Assembly (NCBI RefSeq): GCF_018408855.1
Contig: NZ_AP024323.1
Span: 1,302,001-1,366,000 of the forward strand
Length of the DNA stretch: 64,000 nucleotides
Direction of reading: 5' to 3'
Origin: Caballeronia sp. NK8
Lineage (GTDB): Bacteria; Pseudomonadota; Gammaproteobacteria; Burkholderiales; Burkholderiaceae
Shown: in pieces, positions 8,897-17,915 of the stretch
Position numbering within the stretch: position 1 is the first letter of the stretch
Layout: each line of letters opens with the position of its first letter
Program-made: the position numbers and the translations under genes
Notes under the pieces: model-generated
The model's database searches: none
Told to the model about the DNA's origin: nothing
What the model saw: the letters and a program-made list of their open reading frames with translations, nothing else

Positions 8897-9804
8897 TGCG
8901 CGGCAACCGGCTGCAACGGCAGCAAAGGAACCTGATAGCTCGAAAGAATCTGATCGATCTTCGGCTGATTCGACGCAATCCAGTTATCGACCTTGTCACG
9001 CCACGCCTTTTCGCCGTAACGCACGCCCATCGAAATCTCGTAGTCGAAACGGATCGGCTGACCCGCCGGGAACGCCACGAGGCGCACCTTGTTATCTGAG
9101 CGATTGGCGAAATAACCCGCGATCGGCCCCCATAGGAAGGCCGCATCGACATCGCCCTTCGCCATATCGCGTTCGATGATCTCGCCAGGGAAAGCCTCGG
9201 GATCGCCGCTCTGCCCTTGATAGGACACAGCCTGCTGAATCAGGTCATGACTGAGCAGCCAGTCCGTCGCCGGACTCTTCACGAAGATGCCGAGCTTCAT
9301 TTTCTTCAGTTGCTCGGGCGGCAGATTCATCAGATCCGAAGGCGTTTTGATGCTCGCGTATTCGGGTTTGTTCGGAAACACCATCGCGTAGGTGGAATGC
9401 AGATACGGACGCGTCGTCGCGGTCAGCTCATAACCTTTCGGCACGCCGATGATCAGATCGCACTTGAAGCGCTCGCTTTGCGGCACCTTGTCGCGCAGCG
9501 TATTGCGCACGAAACCCATGCGCTGCGGCCAGAACGTGTATTCGAGCTTGTAGCCGAAATCGCTCGCCATCTGGCTCGCGATCTTGTTCTCGTAACCTTC
9601 GCCCTTCTGGTTCGAGAGCGGCATGTTGTTCGGATCGGCGCACACGCGCAGCACGCCGTCCGCGCCATCGTTGTTGGGCAGATTGGGCGGCGGGCCGCCC
9701 GCCCCTTGCGCGAAAGCCTGTTGCGCCGAGAACGTCGCGAATGCCGCGCATAGCACGGCCATGAATCGGAACGAAGCGGCGCGGCTCGCATTACGATCAG
9801 ACAT
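8893..9804 (-). CDS. xoxJ: XoxJ, periplasmic binding protein of the methanol dehydrogenase system
   Basis: A 303-residue exported protein of the solute-binding fold (LRVCADPNNMPLSNQKGEGYENKIA region, then FKCDLIIGVPKGYELT). This is the pattern of the putative substrate-binding proteins associated with quinoprotein dehydrogenases (MoxJ/XoxJ), thought to help assemble or activate the enzyme rather than import a solute. The start MSDRN was chosen for the GGAGGT site 5 bp upstream; an in-frame ATG further upstream lacks one. Third gene after xoxF and xoxG. Confidence 0.9.
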   Translation of the reverse strand: MSDRNASRAASFRFMAVLCAAFATFSAQQAFAQGAGGPPPNLPNNDGADGVLRVCADPNNMPLSNQKGEGYENKIASQMASDFGYKLEYTFWPQRMGFVRNTLRDKVPQSERFKCDLIIGVPKGYELTATTRPYLHSTYAMVFPNKPEYASIKTPSDLMNLPPEQLKKMKLGIFVKSPATDWLLSHDLIQQAVSYQGQSGDPEAFPGEIIERDMAKGDVDAAFLWGPIAGYFANRSDNKVRLVAFPAGQPIRFDYEISMGVRYGEKAWRDKVDNWIASNQPKIDQILSSYQVPLLPLQPVAAQ

Positions 9805-9863
9805 CGACACCTCCGGGTATGAGAGCAATCATCGGACGTCGGCACATCATGCGCGCGACATCC

Positions 9864-10283
9864 TTATTTTGCATCGATTGCCTGCAGGTCGCCGGGGTTG
9901 ATCTTGCCATCGGAGCGCCCCTTGAGATACGCGTAGAGGTTCTCCCAGTTCTTCTGCATCATCTGGCTCGCGCTGAAATCGGGCATGCCCTTGTCCACGC
10001 GACCGCCGAATACCGTGCGATGGAATTCGTTCTTGTCCAGCGTCTTGAAAGCATCGATCAGCGACGGGCCGACCATCCCTTCCTGCTTCGCCCCGTGACA
10101 GCGTTCGCACGCAAGTGCACGCCATGTTTTCCAGCCTTGCAGCGTGTCGCTGTCTACCTTGTTGCCATCGACGACCTTATACGCGACCGGCTTCATCTGT
10201 CCCGGGCCCGGAGGCGTCTGGGCGAACGAAGCGGACGACGCAACCAGCGTCATCGACAGCAGCAAGAGTGATCCGCCTTTCAT
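9864..10283 (-). CDS. xoxG: XoxG, cytochrome c partner of XoxF
   Basis: A 139-residue protein with a signal peptide (about residues 1-21) and one heme-attachment motif, CERCH (Cys59, Cys62, His63). Methionines near the C-terminus (KGMPDFSASQMM) could supply the axial ligand. As the cytochrome c next to a lanthanide methanol dehydrogenase it should accept electrons from the PQQ enzyme. The start MKGGS is preceded by AGGAGTC, whereas the longer frame reads through non-protein-like sequence. Confidence 0.9.
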   Translation of the reverse strand: MKGGSLLLLSMTLVASSASFAQTPPGPGQMKPVAYKVVDGNKVDSDTLQGWKTWRALACERCHGAKQEGMVGPSLIDAFKTLDKNEFHRTVFGGRVDKGMPDFSASQMMQKNWENLYAYLKGRSDGKINPGDLQAIDAK

Positions 10284-10390
10284 ACGTCTGACTCCTTGAA
10301 CATGTCTTGTATATGGGGTGTTTCCGCGCGGCGGCCGTTGCAGCCGCCGCGCAATCCTTCTATCAACCAGCACTCATCAACCAGAGAACA

Positions 10391-12202
10391 TCAGCCGCCG
10401 GGAATCGCGAACACGAAGAGCGTGCCGCCCAGCGCCGTGTACTTCGCGAGCTCCTTGTAGCCGCCCACCGCGCCGAGACCTTCCGTCGACTTCTCGAGGC
10501 CCGCCGCCATGCCGATGCCGGCCCAGCCGCCGATGCCCGAGTACACGCCGACATACTGCTTGCCCTGATACTGATACGTGAACACGTTGCCGATGATCCC
10601 GGACGGCGTCTTGAACTTCCACAGCTCCTTGCCGTCCTTGATGCGTACTGCCTTGATGTAGCCTTCGAGCGTGCCGTAGAACACCACGCCGCCGGCCGTT
10701 GCGAGCGCGCCGGACCACACCGAGAACTTCTCCGGCTTGGACCACACGATCTTGCCCTTCGCGGCATCCCACGCGATGAAGTTACCCATCGCACCCTTTT
10801 CGTTCGGACCCGGATACATCGAAAGCGTCGCGCCGACGAACGGCTGACCCGACACGTAATCGACCTGGAACGGCTCGTAGTCCATGCAGACATGATTCGT
10901 CGGCACGAGGAACAGGCTCGAACCCGGATCGAAGGCGGCCGGCTGCTGATCCTTCGAGCCGAGCGCCGCGGGGCAGATGTTCTTGACGTTGTGATCGGGA
11001 CCGGCCTTCTGCGTCGAGTAGCTCGCATTGCGAATCGGCAGGCCGCTCTTCAGATCGACGCTATCGGCCCAGTTCACCGCCGGGTCGTACTTCTGCGCCA
11101 CGAGCAGTTCGCCCGATTCGCGATTCAGCGTGTAGCCGAAGCCGTTGCGGTCGAAGTGAACGATCGCGGGCACCTTCTTGCCGCCGATGTTCAGGTCCGA
11201 GAGGATCATCTCGTTGACGCCGTCATAGTCCCACTCGTCGTGAGGCGTCATCTGATAGACCCACTTCGCCTTGCCCGTGTTGAGATCACGCGCGAAGATC
11301 GTCATCGACCACTTGTTGTCACCCGGACGTTGCGTCGGGTTCCACGTGCCCGGATTGCCCGAGCCGTAGTACACAAGGTTGAGCTTCGGGTCCCATGCGT
11401 ACCATCCCCACGTGGTGCCGCCGCCGTACTTCCACTGATCGCCCTGCCAGCTCTTGAGCGACGAGTCCGCACCGACAGGCGCCATCTTGCCGTCGGTCCA
11501 GGTCATCGTGCTTTGCGGGTCCATCAGCATTTCGTTGTCGGGACCGGTGCTGTAGGCCTTCCAGACTTCCTTGCCGTCCTTGATGTTGTACGCGATGATC
11601 CGTCCGCGCACGCCGAACTCACCGCCGGAGATGCCGGTCAGCACCTTGTCGCCGAAAACGTGCGGCGCGTTGGTGTTGGTTTCGCCCTTCTTCGGATCGC
11701 CGTTCTGCGCGGTCCAGACGACGTCGCCGGTTTTGGCGTCGAGCGCGACGAGCTTCGTATCGGCTTGCTGGAGGAAGATCTTGCCGTCGCCATACGCGAG
11801 ACCACGGTTGACCGTATCGCAGCACATCACCGAGATGACCTGATTGTCCTGCTTTGGCTGGTATTGCCAGATGAAGGTCTGATCCTTCAGGTTGATGGCG
11901 ATGACCTTGTTGGGAAACGGCGAGTGGATATACATCGTGTCGCCGATGACGAGCGGCGAGCCTTCATGGCCGCGCAGCACACCTGTCGACATGGTCCAGG
12001 CAACCTGTAGCTTGCCGACGTTGTTTTCATTGATTTGCTTGAGCGTGCTATAGCGGTGATTCGAGTAATCGCCCGCTTGCGCCGCCCAGTTCGAGGGATT
12101 CTTGATCAGGCTGTCGAGCTGCGAGTCGGCCTGAGCGACAAAAGAATTCAGGCTTGCCGTCGCTGCCACCGCCAGTCCAAGAACCAGGGTGCGTAAGTTC
12201 AT
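10391..12202 (-). CDS. xoxF: XoxF, lanthanide-dependent PQQ methanol dehydrogenase
   Basis: A 603-residue periplasmic quinoprotein with a signal peptide (about residues 1-25) and an eight-bladed propeller. Visible active-site features are the vicinal disulfide Cys127-Cys128, metal ligands Glu195 and Asn283, and the catalytic Asp325 followed two residues later by Asp327 (WDYDGVN). That second Asp is the hallmark of lanthanide-binding XoxF; calcium-type MxaF has a small residue there. It oxidises methanol to formaldehyde (and possibly further) and passes electrons to XoxG. GGAGGAGAC precedes the start. It is transcribed divergently from the pterin dehydratase gene. Confidence 0.97.
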   Translation of the reverse strand: MNLRTLVLGLAVAATASLNSFVAQADSQLDSLIKNPSNWAAQAGDYSNHRYSTLKQINENNVGKLQVAWTMSTGVLRGHEGSPLVIGDTMYIHSPFPNKVIAINLKDQTFIWQYQPKQDNQVISVMCCDTVNRGLAYGDGKIFLQQADTKLVALDAKTGDVVWTAQNGDPKKGETNTNAPHVFGDKVLTGISGGEFGVRGRIIAYNIKDGKEVWKAYSTGPDNEMLMDPQSTMTWTDGKMAPVGADSSLKSWQGDQWKYGGGTTWGWYAWDPKLNLVYYGSGNPGTWNPTQRPGDNKWSMTIFARDLNTGKAKWVYQMTPHDEWDYDGVNEMILSDLNIGGKKVPAIVHFDRNGFGYTLNRESGELLVAQKYDPAVNWADSVDLKSGLPIRNASYSTQKAGPDHNVKNICPAALGSKDQQPAAFDPGSSLFLVPTNHVCMDYEPFQVDYVSGQPFVGATLSMYPGPNEKGAMGNFIAWDAAKGKIVWSKPEKFSVWSGALATAGGVVFYGTLEGYIKAVRIKDGKELWKFKTPSGIIGNVFTYQYQGKQYVGVYSGIGGWAGIGMAAGLEKSTEGLGAVGGYKELAKYTALGGTLFVFAIPGG

Positions 12203-12337
12203 GTCTCCTCCAGAATGGTGATGCCTCCGACCCAGGGATGACCACGCTACCGGGTTGCATCGTGCGCGCCTTCAAATGCAGGTAACGAGTTGCGCTTCGT
12301 CCAGTACATAGCCGGACTTTTGCGTAGAGAGGCCAAT

Positions 12338-12354
12338 TGCATATTCCATGCCGG
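12338..12354 (-). promoter_or_regulatory. Candidate sigma-54 promoter of xoxF
   Basis: On the minus strand CCGGCATG-N4-ATGCA has GG and GC at the exact -24/-12 spacing. It deviates from the consensus YTGGCACG-N4-TTGCW at three positions. The predicted transcript would start near 12327, giving a leader of about 125 bases before xoxF. It is weaker than the pqqA and fae sites. Confidence 0.35.
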
Positions 12355-12428
12355 TTTCATTCGCTCGCTTCAAATCGGGAATTTGGCGGGGCATGGTGTC
12401 GTATGCGGGCAGGTCTTTGTCGGGTGGC

Positions 12429-12443
12429 GACACATACTGTGTC
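12429..12443. promoter_or_regulatory. Perfect dyad GACACA-TAC-TGTGTC between xoxF and the pterin dehydratase gene
   Basis: Six-base arms with a three-base spacer, about 100 bp upstream of the predicted xoxF transcript start and 120 bp upstream of the divergent gene. The position fits an activator or enhancer-binding site. No protein is assigned. The rest of 12203-12562 shows no other feature beyond ribosome sites. Confidence 0.4.
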
Positions 12444-12562
12444 AAATACGCGAAAGAGTGAGCGGGATGGAACACCGGAACGGATCGCGTGACATGACGC
12501 GATGCAGCATGTTTTCTTTGGCGCATACTTGGTTTTGTTCTTTTCTATTTGGAGGCTTCGCC

Positions 12563-12937
12563 ATGGCTCAAGCCGAAAAGGTCTATTCCGACGAGGAAAT
12601 CCAGCAGCGTCTGACGGGCGCGCTCGAGCATTGGTATCTGGAGGATGGGTGGCTCAGGCGCAAGTTCAAAACCGAAAGCTGGAAAGGCACGCTCATGGTC
12701 GTCAATACCGTGGGGCATCTGGCCGAAGCGGCCTGGCATCATCCCGATCTCACCGTTTCCTATGCGTTTGTTGTCGTCAAACTCAAGACGCATTCGGCTA
12801 AGGGGATTACGGATAAGGACTTTGCCTTGGCTTCGAAGATCGAAGACGTTATTCAGTGGCAACCCGGGAAGGAGGATGGGCCGCTCGATGGCACGCCTTC
12901 CGATGATCAACGGTTTCGGTATATCAAGTATGACTAG
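12563..12937 (+). CDS. Pterin-4a-carbinolamine dehydratase-like protein
   Basis: A 124-residue protein of the PCD/DCoH family with the motif HHPD (His59-His60) and a later THSAKGITDKDFALA block (His77). Such enzymes dehydrate 4a-hydroxytetrahydropterins. No aromatic amino acid hydroxylase is nearby; the setting suggests a role with methanopterin, which is inference. The ATG at 12563 has GGAGG 7 bp upstream; a longer open frame from 12290 runs through the promoter region and is rejected. Divergent from xoxF. Confidence 0.87.
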   Translation: MAQAEKVYSDEEIQQRLTGALEHWYLEDGWLRRKFKTESWKGTLMVVNTVGHLAEAAWHHPDLTVSYAFVVVKLKTHSAKGITDKDFALASKIEDVIQWQPGKEDGPLDGTPSDDQRFRYIKYD

Positions 12938-12980
12938 GGGTTTTGGTTGAGGGTGTTGGTTGAGGGTGTTCGTTGATGGT

Positions 12981-13601
12981 GTTGTCGCCGGATCCCGTAT
13001 TCGCGTCGGTCTATTAGTACTGCCCCTGTGCGGGGCGGCAGTCACTTTCTTTGCTGCTGCAAAGAAAGTAACCAAAGAAAGCAGCTTGAGACGCCCGCGG
13101 TCACACGCAATTTGGGTAGCCTTCTCCTCCTTCGTGGCGTCTGTAGCGAGTGCCCTCGTAGGCCTAATCGGGCTTGGACCGCGCACGGTCTGACACATCG
13201 CACCGCTCGCGTGGCTGGTTCAGCACGAAATGGCTCCGGCCCGCTTCGCGGCCGATGGGTCAATCGGGTCTGCGTGTGTTTCTGCGTTTCTCTTTTCTCG
13301 TCGGTTTCCCTTGCATACCCTTCGGCAGCGCGTAGCGCCGTGCCGGAACTCTTTCGTGCTGAACCAGCGTCCTTTGGGTACTAGCTTGTCAGACCGTGCG
13401 CGGTCCAAGCCCGGTCAGGCCTACGAGGGCACTCGCTACAGACGCCACGATCGACGAGAAGAACACTCAAATTGCGTGTGACCGCGGGCGTCTCGAGCTG
13501 CTTTCTTTGGTTACTTTCTTTGCAGCAGCAAAGAAAGTGACTGCCGCCCCGCACAGGGGCAACGCTAATAGACCGACACGCCAACGGGATCCGGCGACAA
13601 C
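12981..13601. repeat. Long palindromic intergenic element, copy 2
   Basis: The most symmetrical copy: the outer 18 bp at each end are perfect inverted repeats of each other (GTTGTCGCCGGATCCCGT and its complement). Each arm contains a hairpin (arm ACTTTCTTTGC, loop TGCT). A core of about 190 bp is bounded by inverted GCTGGTTCAGCACGAAA-type sequences. It starts 43 bp after the pterin dehydratase stop and ends 22 bp before the sigma-54-like site of the beta-RFAP operon. Confidence 0.93.
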
Positions 13602-13623
13602 CCAAGCAAAAGCAAAAGCCTCC

Positions 13624-13639
13624 TGGTACAGGATTTGCC
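13624..13639 (+). promoter_or_regulatory. Candidate sigma-54 promoter of the beta-RFAP/mtdB/mch operon
   Basis: CTGGTACA-N4-TTGCC has the exact spacing of -24/-12 elements with three deviations from consensus (C to T, G to A, W to C). The predicted start near 13650 leaves a leader of about 40 bases before the gene at 13690. It follows the end of palindromic element copy 2. Confidence 0.4.
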
Positions 13640-13689
13640 TAACCCCAAGGCCCCAAAAAATCCGCCACAAAAACAGGAAGCCCACTTCG

Positions 13690-14733
13690 ATGCCGCCCAC
13701 CCCCGGACGCTTATCCCCGCCCCCGGCGATCACAGTCGAATCCCCTGCGCGCCTGCATCTCGGCTTCATCGATCCAAACGGCTCGCTGGGCCGCGCCTTC
13801 GGCAGCGTAGGCCTCGCCATCGACGCGCACGGCACGCGCATCATCGCCCGGCAGGCTCCCGCATCGCGCCGCGAGGCGCTCATCGAAGGCGCCGCCAGCG
13901 ATACCCAACGCGACCGCATAGAACAGCACCTGAAGCAACTGGAAGCCGCGCTAGGCAAGGGCCCTGCAATCGACATCGAAGTACACGATACCCCGCGCGC
14001 GCACACGGGCCTGGGCTCCGGCACCCAACTGGCCCTCGCCCTCGGCACCGCGTTCGCCCGCGCGCGCGGTCATACAGTGAGCACCGCGGATATCGCAAGA
14101 ACCCTCGCACGCGGCGCGCGCTCCGGCATCGGCATACATGCCTTCGATCACGGCGGACTGATCGTCGACGGCGGGCGCGATGCACGCAACCCGTCGAGGA
14201 CGACGCTGCCGCCGCTCATCGCGCGCCAGCCGTTTCCCGAAGCCTGGCGCGTGCTGCTCATCGACGACACCTCGCGCGAAGGCCTGCACGGCGACGCAGA
14301 AAAGCGCGGCCTCGCCTCGCTCGCGCCCTTCCCCGCCATGCTCGCCGCGCATCTGAGCCATCTCGTGCTCATGCGGATCCTGCCCGCCGTCGCGGAGGCC
14401 GACTTCGACATCTTCGCCGACGCCATCTGCGACCTTCAGCACACCATCGGCGAATACTTCGCGCCCGTGCAAGGCGGCGTGTTCGCGAGTCCCGCCGTCG
14501 CGCGCGCGCTCGAAGCCGTCGCCGCCGAGCAGAAAGCGGGCATCGGACAGACTTCGTGGGGTCCGGTCGGCTTCGCGTTCGTCGCGAGCGCGCAGGACGC
14601 CGAGCGCGCCCTCGCGACCGCGCAGCGCGTCTCGCCGGGCGCATCGCTCACGTTCACGGTCGCCGCGGGCCGCAATCGCGGCGCGACCTGGCGCGCGGCG
14701 GATCGACGGCATCACGGCGCGAACGCGGCCTGA
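13690..14733 (+). CDS. Beta-ribofuranosylaminobenzene 5'-phosphate synthase
   Basis: A 347-residue GHMP-kinase-fold protein: RLHLGFIDPNGSLGRAFGSVG at residues 18-40, then AHTGLGSGTQLALALG as the glycine-rich loop, and VQGGVFASPAVARAL late in the protein. It catalyses the first committed step of methanopterin synthesis, condensing 4-hydroxybenzoate (or 4-aminobenzoate) with PRPP. The ATG at 13690 was chosen because the open frame upstream runs into the palindromic element. First gene of a tight H4MPT operon. Confidence 0.93.
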   Translation: MPPTPGRLSPPPAITVESPARLHLGFIDPNGSLGRAFGSVGLAIDAHGTRIIARQAPASRREALIEGAASDTQRDRIEQHLKQLEAALGKGPAIDIEVHDTPRAHTGLGSGTQLALALGTAFARARGHTVSTADIARTLARGARSGIGIHAFDHGGLIVDGGRDARNPSRTTLPPLIARQPFPEAWRVLLIDDTSREGLHGDAEKRGLASLAPFPAMLAAHLSHLVLMRILPAVAEADFDIFADAICDLQHTIGEYFAPVQGGVFASPAVARALEAVAAEQKAGIGQTSWGPVGFAFVASAQDAERALATAQRVSPGASLTFTVAAGRNRGATWRAADRRHHGANAA

Positions 14734-14812
14734 ACACGCACGACGCATCGACAGCAGCTAACGAGTTCAAAGCGACATCAACGCGACATCAACGCACAAC
14801 GAGTCCATCGCC

Positions 14813-15742
14813 ATGCCCGAAGCCACCGAAAGACCCTACGTTCTGCACATGTTCACCAGCACGCCGCAAATGAGCCCGTTCGATGTGAACATGGCCGCCG
14901 ACGCCGGCTATCAGATCCTCGTGCCCTACTGCAACGTCGACGAGGACAGCGTCGTGCAACTCACGCAGGACGCAATCTTCTCGCGCGGTCCGAAGGGCGT
15001 GTCGCGCACGGGCATCTTCATCGGCGGACGCGATGTGATGCTCGCCGCCGACATGCTCGAACGCGCCCGCAACGCGATGGTCCCGCCCTTCGAAGTCTCC
15101 GTCTTCACCGATCCGAGCGGCGCGTACACGACCGCCGCCGCGCTCGTCGCACTCGCGGAAAAGCATCTGAAAACCGCGCATTCCGTCGATCTCGGCGGCA
15201 AGCGCGTGCTGATACTCGGCGGCACGGGCGCGGTCGGACGCGTGGCGGCGGCGATGGCCGCATCGCTCGGCGCGGATGTGGCCGTCGCGAGCCATTCGAG
15301 CCATTCGCGCGCGACGCAGGTGAGCGACGAGATCAATCGCCGTTTCGATATCGCGACTTCGGGTGTCGCGACCGGCTCGCCCGATCAGCTTCATCGCGAA
15401 CTCGCGCGCGCCGAAGTGGTGTTCGCGACGGCGGTCGCTGGCGTACAGGTGATGACGTCCTCCGATCTCGCGCATGCGAAGAACCTCCTGATCGCCGCCG
15501 ATGTCAACGCCGTGCCGCCCGAAGGCATCGCCGGCGTCAACGTGATGGACGACGGCAAGCCGCTCGCGGGCGCGGCGCGCGCCGACGCGGTCGGCATTGG
15601 CGCGCTCGCCATCGGCAACGTGAAGTATCAGGCCGAGCACCGGCTCTTTCTGCGCATGCGCACCGGCGGCAAGCCAGTCTATCTCGGCTTTCCCGAAGCG
15701 TTCGACGAAGCCCGCGCGATCGTCGCGGGACAGAGTTCATGA
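14813..15742 (+). CDS. mtdB: MtdB, methylene-H4MPT dehydrogenase
   Basis: A 309-residue NAD(P)-dependent dehydrogenase. The N-terminal MFTSTPQMSPFDVNMAADAGY block binds the pterin, and the Rossmann loop LGGTGAVGRVAAAMAASLGA lies at about residues 136-155. It oxidises methylene-H4MPT to methenyl-H4MPT in the formaldehyde oxidation pathway. It follows beta-RFAP synthase by 80 bp and overlaps the next gene by 4 bp. MtdB is preferred to MtdA because of its exclusive H4MPT context. Confidence 0.93.
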   Translation: MPEATERPYVLHMFTSTPQMSPFDVNMAADAGYQILVPYCNVDEDSVVQLTQDAIFSRGPKGVSRTGIFIGGRDVMLAADMLERARNAMVPPFEVSVFTDPSGAYTTAAALVALAEKHLKTAHSVDLGGKRVLILGGTGAVGRVAAAMAASLGADVAVASHSSHSRATQVSDEINRRFDIATSGVATGSPDQLHRELARAEVVFATAVAGVQVMTSSDLAHAKNLLIAADVNAVPPEGIAGVNVMDDGKPLAGAARADAVGIGALAIGNVKYQAEHRLFLRMRTGGKPVYLGFPEAFDEARAIVAGQSS

Positions 15743-16914
15743 TGTCAGCCGACGTCTCGCGCGCGCCGCGCATCGCGGTGGCGGGCCTGTCCGCGCGGCT
15801 CGTCGCGCAATCGGCCGCGCGCGCGGGGCTGAACGTCGTCGCGCTCGATATCTTCGGCGACCGCGACACGCGCGAACACGCGGGCATGTGGTTCGATATC
15901 GGTGGCAATGGGCTGTCGATCGATCGGACGCGTCTTTTCGATGCGCTCGAACACGCGGCGCGCCTGCCGCGCATGCTCGGCCTCATCGTGACGAGCGGGC
16001 TCGAATCGCTCGCGGGCGAACTGTCTCGCGCGCCGGGCGTGCCGCGCTTCATCGGCAACGGTGCTCAGGCGGCGGCGGTGCGCGATCCGCGGCGTTTCTT
16101 CGCGCTGCTCGACGAGGCGCACATCGCGCATCCGGAAGTGCGATACGCGATGCCCGAGTCGCGCGATAACTGGCTCATGAAGCGCTCGGATGGCTGCGGC
16201 GGCACGCATATCGAATGGGCTGCGGATGTCGAGCACGCGCCCGCCTGCGCATACTTTCAGCGGCTCGCGCAAGGCCGCTCGATGTCCGCCTTGTTCCTCG
16301 CCGCGCATCGCGAGGCGGCGGTGATCGGCTTCGCGGAGCAATTGACGGTCGAGGCGGGACGCCTGCCTTTCGTGCACGCGGGCTCGCTCGGGCCGGTGCG
16401 GTTGCCGCCGCACGTCGCGGCGCGCATCGTCGAGGCGATCGACAGGATCGTCTGGCAGACGGATCTGACGGGCTTGAACAGCATCGACTTCCTGCTCGAT
16501 GGCGACACCTTCTGCGTGCTCGAAATCAACACACGTCCGTCCTCGACGATGGCGCTCTACGAAGCCGCATGGCCCGACGCGTGGCCGCGCGGGCTGGTCG
16601 GCGCGCATCTGGATGCGTGTCTGCATGGCGAACTGCCGCACACGCCCGACATGCTCGCGCGCACGCCGCCGCTCCACGCCGGACAGCGCGTGGTATTCGC
16701 ATATGAAGGCTTCACCGCGTCTCGCGCGTTCAGCGATGCATGCTTCGACGACCCCGCGTGTCACGACATTCCGCTCGTCGGCGCGCGTATCGAAGCGGGT
16801 CAGCCCGTTTGCACGATGACCGTGTCCGCGCCGGCGTTCGACGATTTGCGCTGCGCGCTGGACCGCGAGCATGCGCGCCTTCTGCAACGCATCGAAACCC
16901 TGTCGAGACCATGA
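15739..16914 (+). CDS. ATP-grasp protein of the H4MPT cluster
   Basis: A 391-residue protein with an N-terminal Rossmann-like domain (IAVAGLSARLVAQSAARAG) and an ATP-grasp domain (NWLMKRSDGCGGTHIEW at about 150-166; VLEINTRPSS at about 265-274). Proteins like this recur in bacterial H4MPT clusters and are assumed to act in cofactor synthesis as carboxylate-amine ligases. The substrate is not established. It overlaps mtdB and mch by 4 bp each. Confidence 0.82.
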   Translation: MMSADVSRAPRIAVAGLSARLVAQSAARAGLNVVALDIFGDRDTREHAGMWFDIGGNGLSIDRTRLFDALEHAARLPRMLGLIVTSGLESLAGELSRAPGVPRFIGNGAQAAAVRDPRRFFALLDEAHIAHPEVRYAMPESRDNWLMKRSDGCGGTHIEWAADVEHAPACAYFQRLAQGRSMSALFLAAHREAAVIGFAEQLTVEAGRLPFVHAGSLGPVRLPPHVAARIVEAIDRIVWQTDLTGLNSIDFLLDGDTFCVLEINTRPSSTMALYEAAWPDAWPRGLVGAHLDACLHGELPHTPDMLARTPPLHAGQRVVFAYEGFTASRAFSDACFDDPACHDIPLVGARIEAGQPVCTMTVSAPAFDDLRCALDREHARLLQRIETLSRP

Positions 16915-17915
16915 CTTCAACTTTTCAGGCGGACGCCGCACTGAGCGTCAACGCATCGAGCGAGCGGCTCGTCGCGCGTCTCATCGACGATGCCGCGCGC
17001 CTTCACGTCGATGTCACGCGCACGGACGGCGGCACCGTGATCGTCGATGCGGGCGTGAACGCAAAGGGCAGCGCCGACGCGGGCATCCTGATCGCGCGCA
17101 TCTGCATGGGCGGGCTCGGGCGCGTCGCGCGGCGCGTCGCGTTCGATGACGCGCCGCTCTGGCCGGGCTTCATCGAAGTGCATACGAGCAATCCGGTGCT
17201 CGCCTGCCTCGCGAGCCAGTACGCGGGCTGGAGCCTTTCGGCGACCAAGGAACAGACGGGCGGCAAGAAGTTCTTTTCGCTCGGCTCGGGCCCGGCGCGC
17301 GCGCTCGCATGCAAGGAGCCGCTGTTCGACGAACTCGGTTATCGCGACCGGCATGAGCGCGGCGCGCTCGTGATGGAAGTGGATCGGCTGCCGCCGCAAG
17401 TCGTCATCGACAAGGTGCTCAAGGACTGCGGCCTCGAAGCGCAGAACCTCGTGATCGCCGTGACGCCGACGCACTCTGTCGCGGGAACGGTGCAGGTCGT
17501 GGCGCGCGTCGTGGAAGTTGCGCTGCACAAGACGCACGTGCTGGGCGTCGATCTGGGCGAGATCGTCGAAGGCAGCGGCAGCGCGCCCTTGCCGCCACCC
17601 GCGCCCGACGGCATCCAGGCGATGGGCCGCACCAACGACGCGATTCTCTACGGCGGTCGCGTGCATCTGACGGTCAAAAGCGACGCGGTCGCGAAACGCC
17701 TCGCGGCCGAACTGCCTTCGTCGAACGCGCGCGATTACGGGCGTCCGTTCGCCGATATTTTCACGTCGTTCAACTACGACTTCTATCAGATCGACCCCGC
17801 GCTCTTCGCGCCCGCCGAGGTGTGGGTGTCGAGCCTCGAAAGCGGCGCGACGTATCACGGCGGCAGGGTCGACAAGCCGCTGCTCGATGCGCAATGGCTC
17901 GGAGACGCGTCATGA
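16911..17915 (+). CDS. mch: Mch, methenyl-H4MPT cyclohydrolase
   Basis: A 334-residue enzyme converting methenyl-H4MPT to formyl-H4MPT. Family blocks include GGLGRVARRVAFDD, HTSNPVLACLASQYAGWSL, FFSLGSGPARALA and the final GRPFADIFTSFNYDFYQIDP. The start at 16911 overlaps the upstream stop as ATGA, and the next gene starts in the same way. Cytoplasmic, third step of formaldehyde oxidation. Confidence 0.95.
   Translation: MTSTFQADAALSVNASSERLVARLIDDAARLHVDVTRTDGGTVIVDAGVNAKGSADAGILIARICMGGLGRVARRVAFDDAPLWPGFIEVHTSNPVLACLASQYAGWSLSATKEQTGGKKFFSLGSGPARALACKEPLFDELGYRDRHERGALVMEVDRLPPQVVIDKVLKDCGLEAQNLVIAVTPTHSVAGTVQVVARVVEVALHKTHVLGVDLGEIVEGSGSAPLPPPAPDGIQAMGRTNDAILYGGRVHLTVKSDAVAKRLAAELPSSNARDYGRPFADIFTSFNYDFYQIDPALFAPAEVWVSSLESGATYHGGRVDKPLLDAQWLGDAS

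Noticed and set aside
10307..12010. 567-codon open frame antisense to xoxF
   Set aside because: Shadow of xoxF; composition is not protein-like.
12515..12531. TTGGCGCATACTTGG upstream of the pterin dehydratase as a sigma-54 promoter
   Set aside because: The spacing is one base short and the -12 element lacks GC.
13501..13545. Possible sigma-54 elements inside the palindromic element arms (TTGG with TTTGC downstream)
   Set aside because: The spacing between the GG and GC is 13 instead of 12 bases, and the sequence is fully explained by the conserved hairpin.
13396..13689. Open frame extending the beta-RFAP synthase gene upstream, and similar recurring frames such as 34740-34976, 42551-42826 and 38655-38885
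   Set aside because: They read through the palindromic elements. The same peptides recur in every copy and on both strands because the arms are inverted repeats, and none has a consistent start, ribosome site or protein-like composition.
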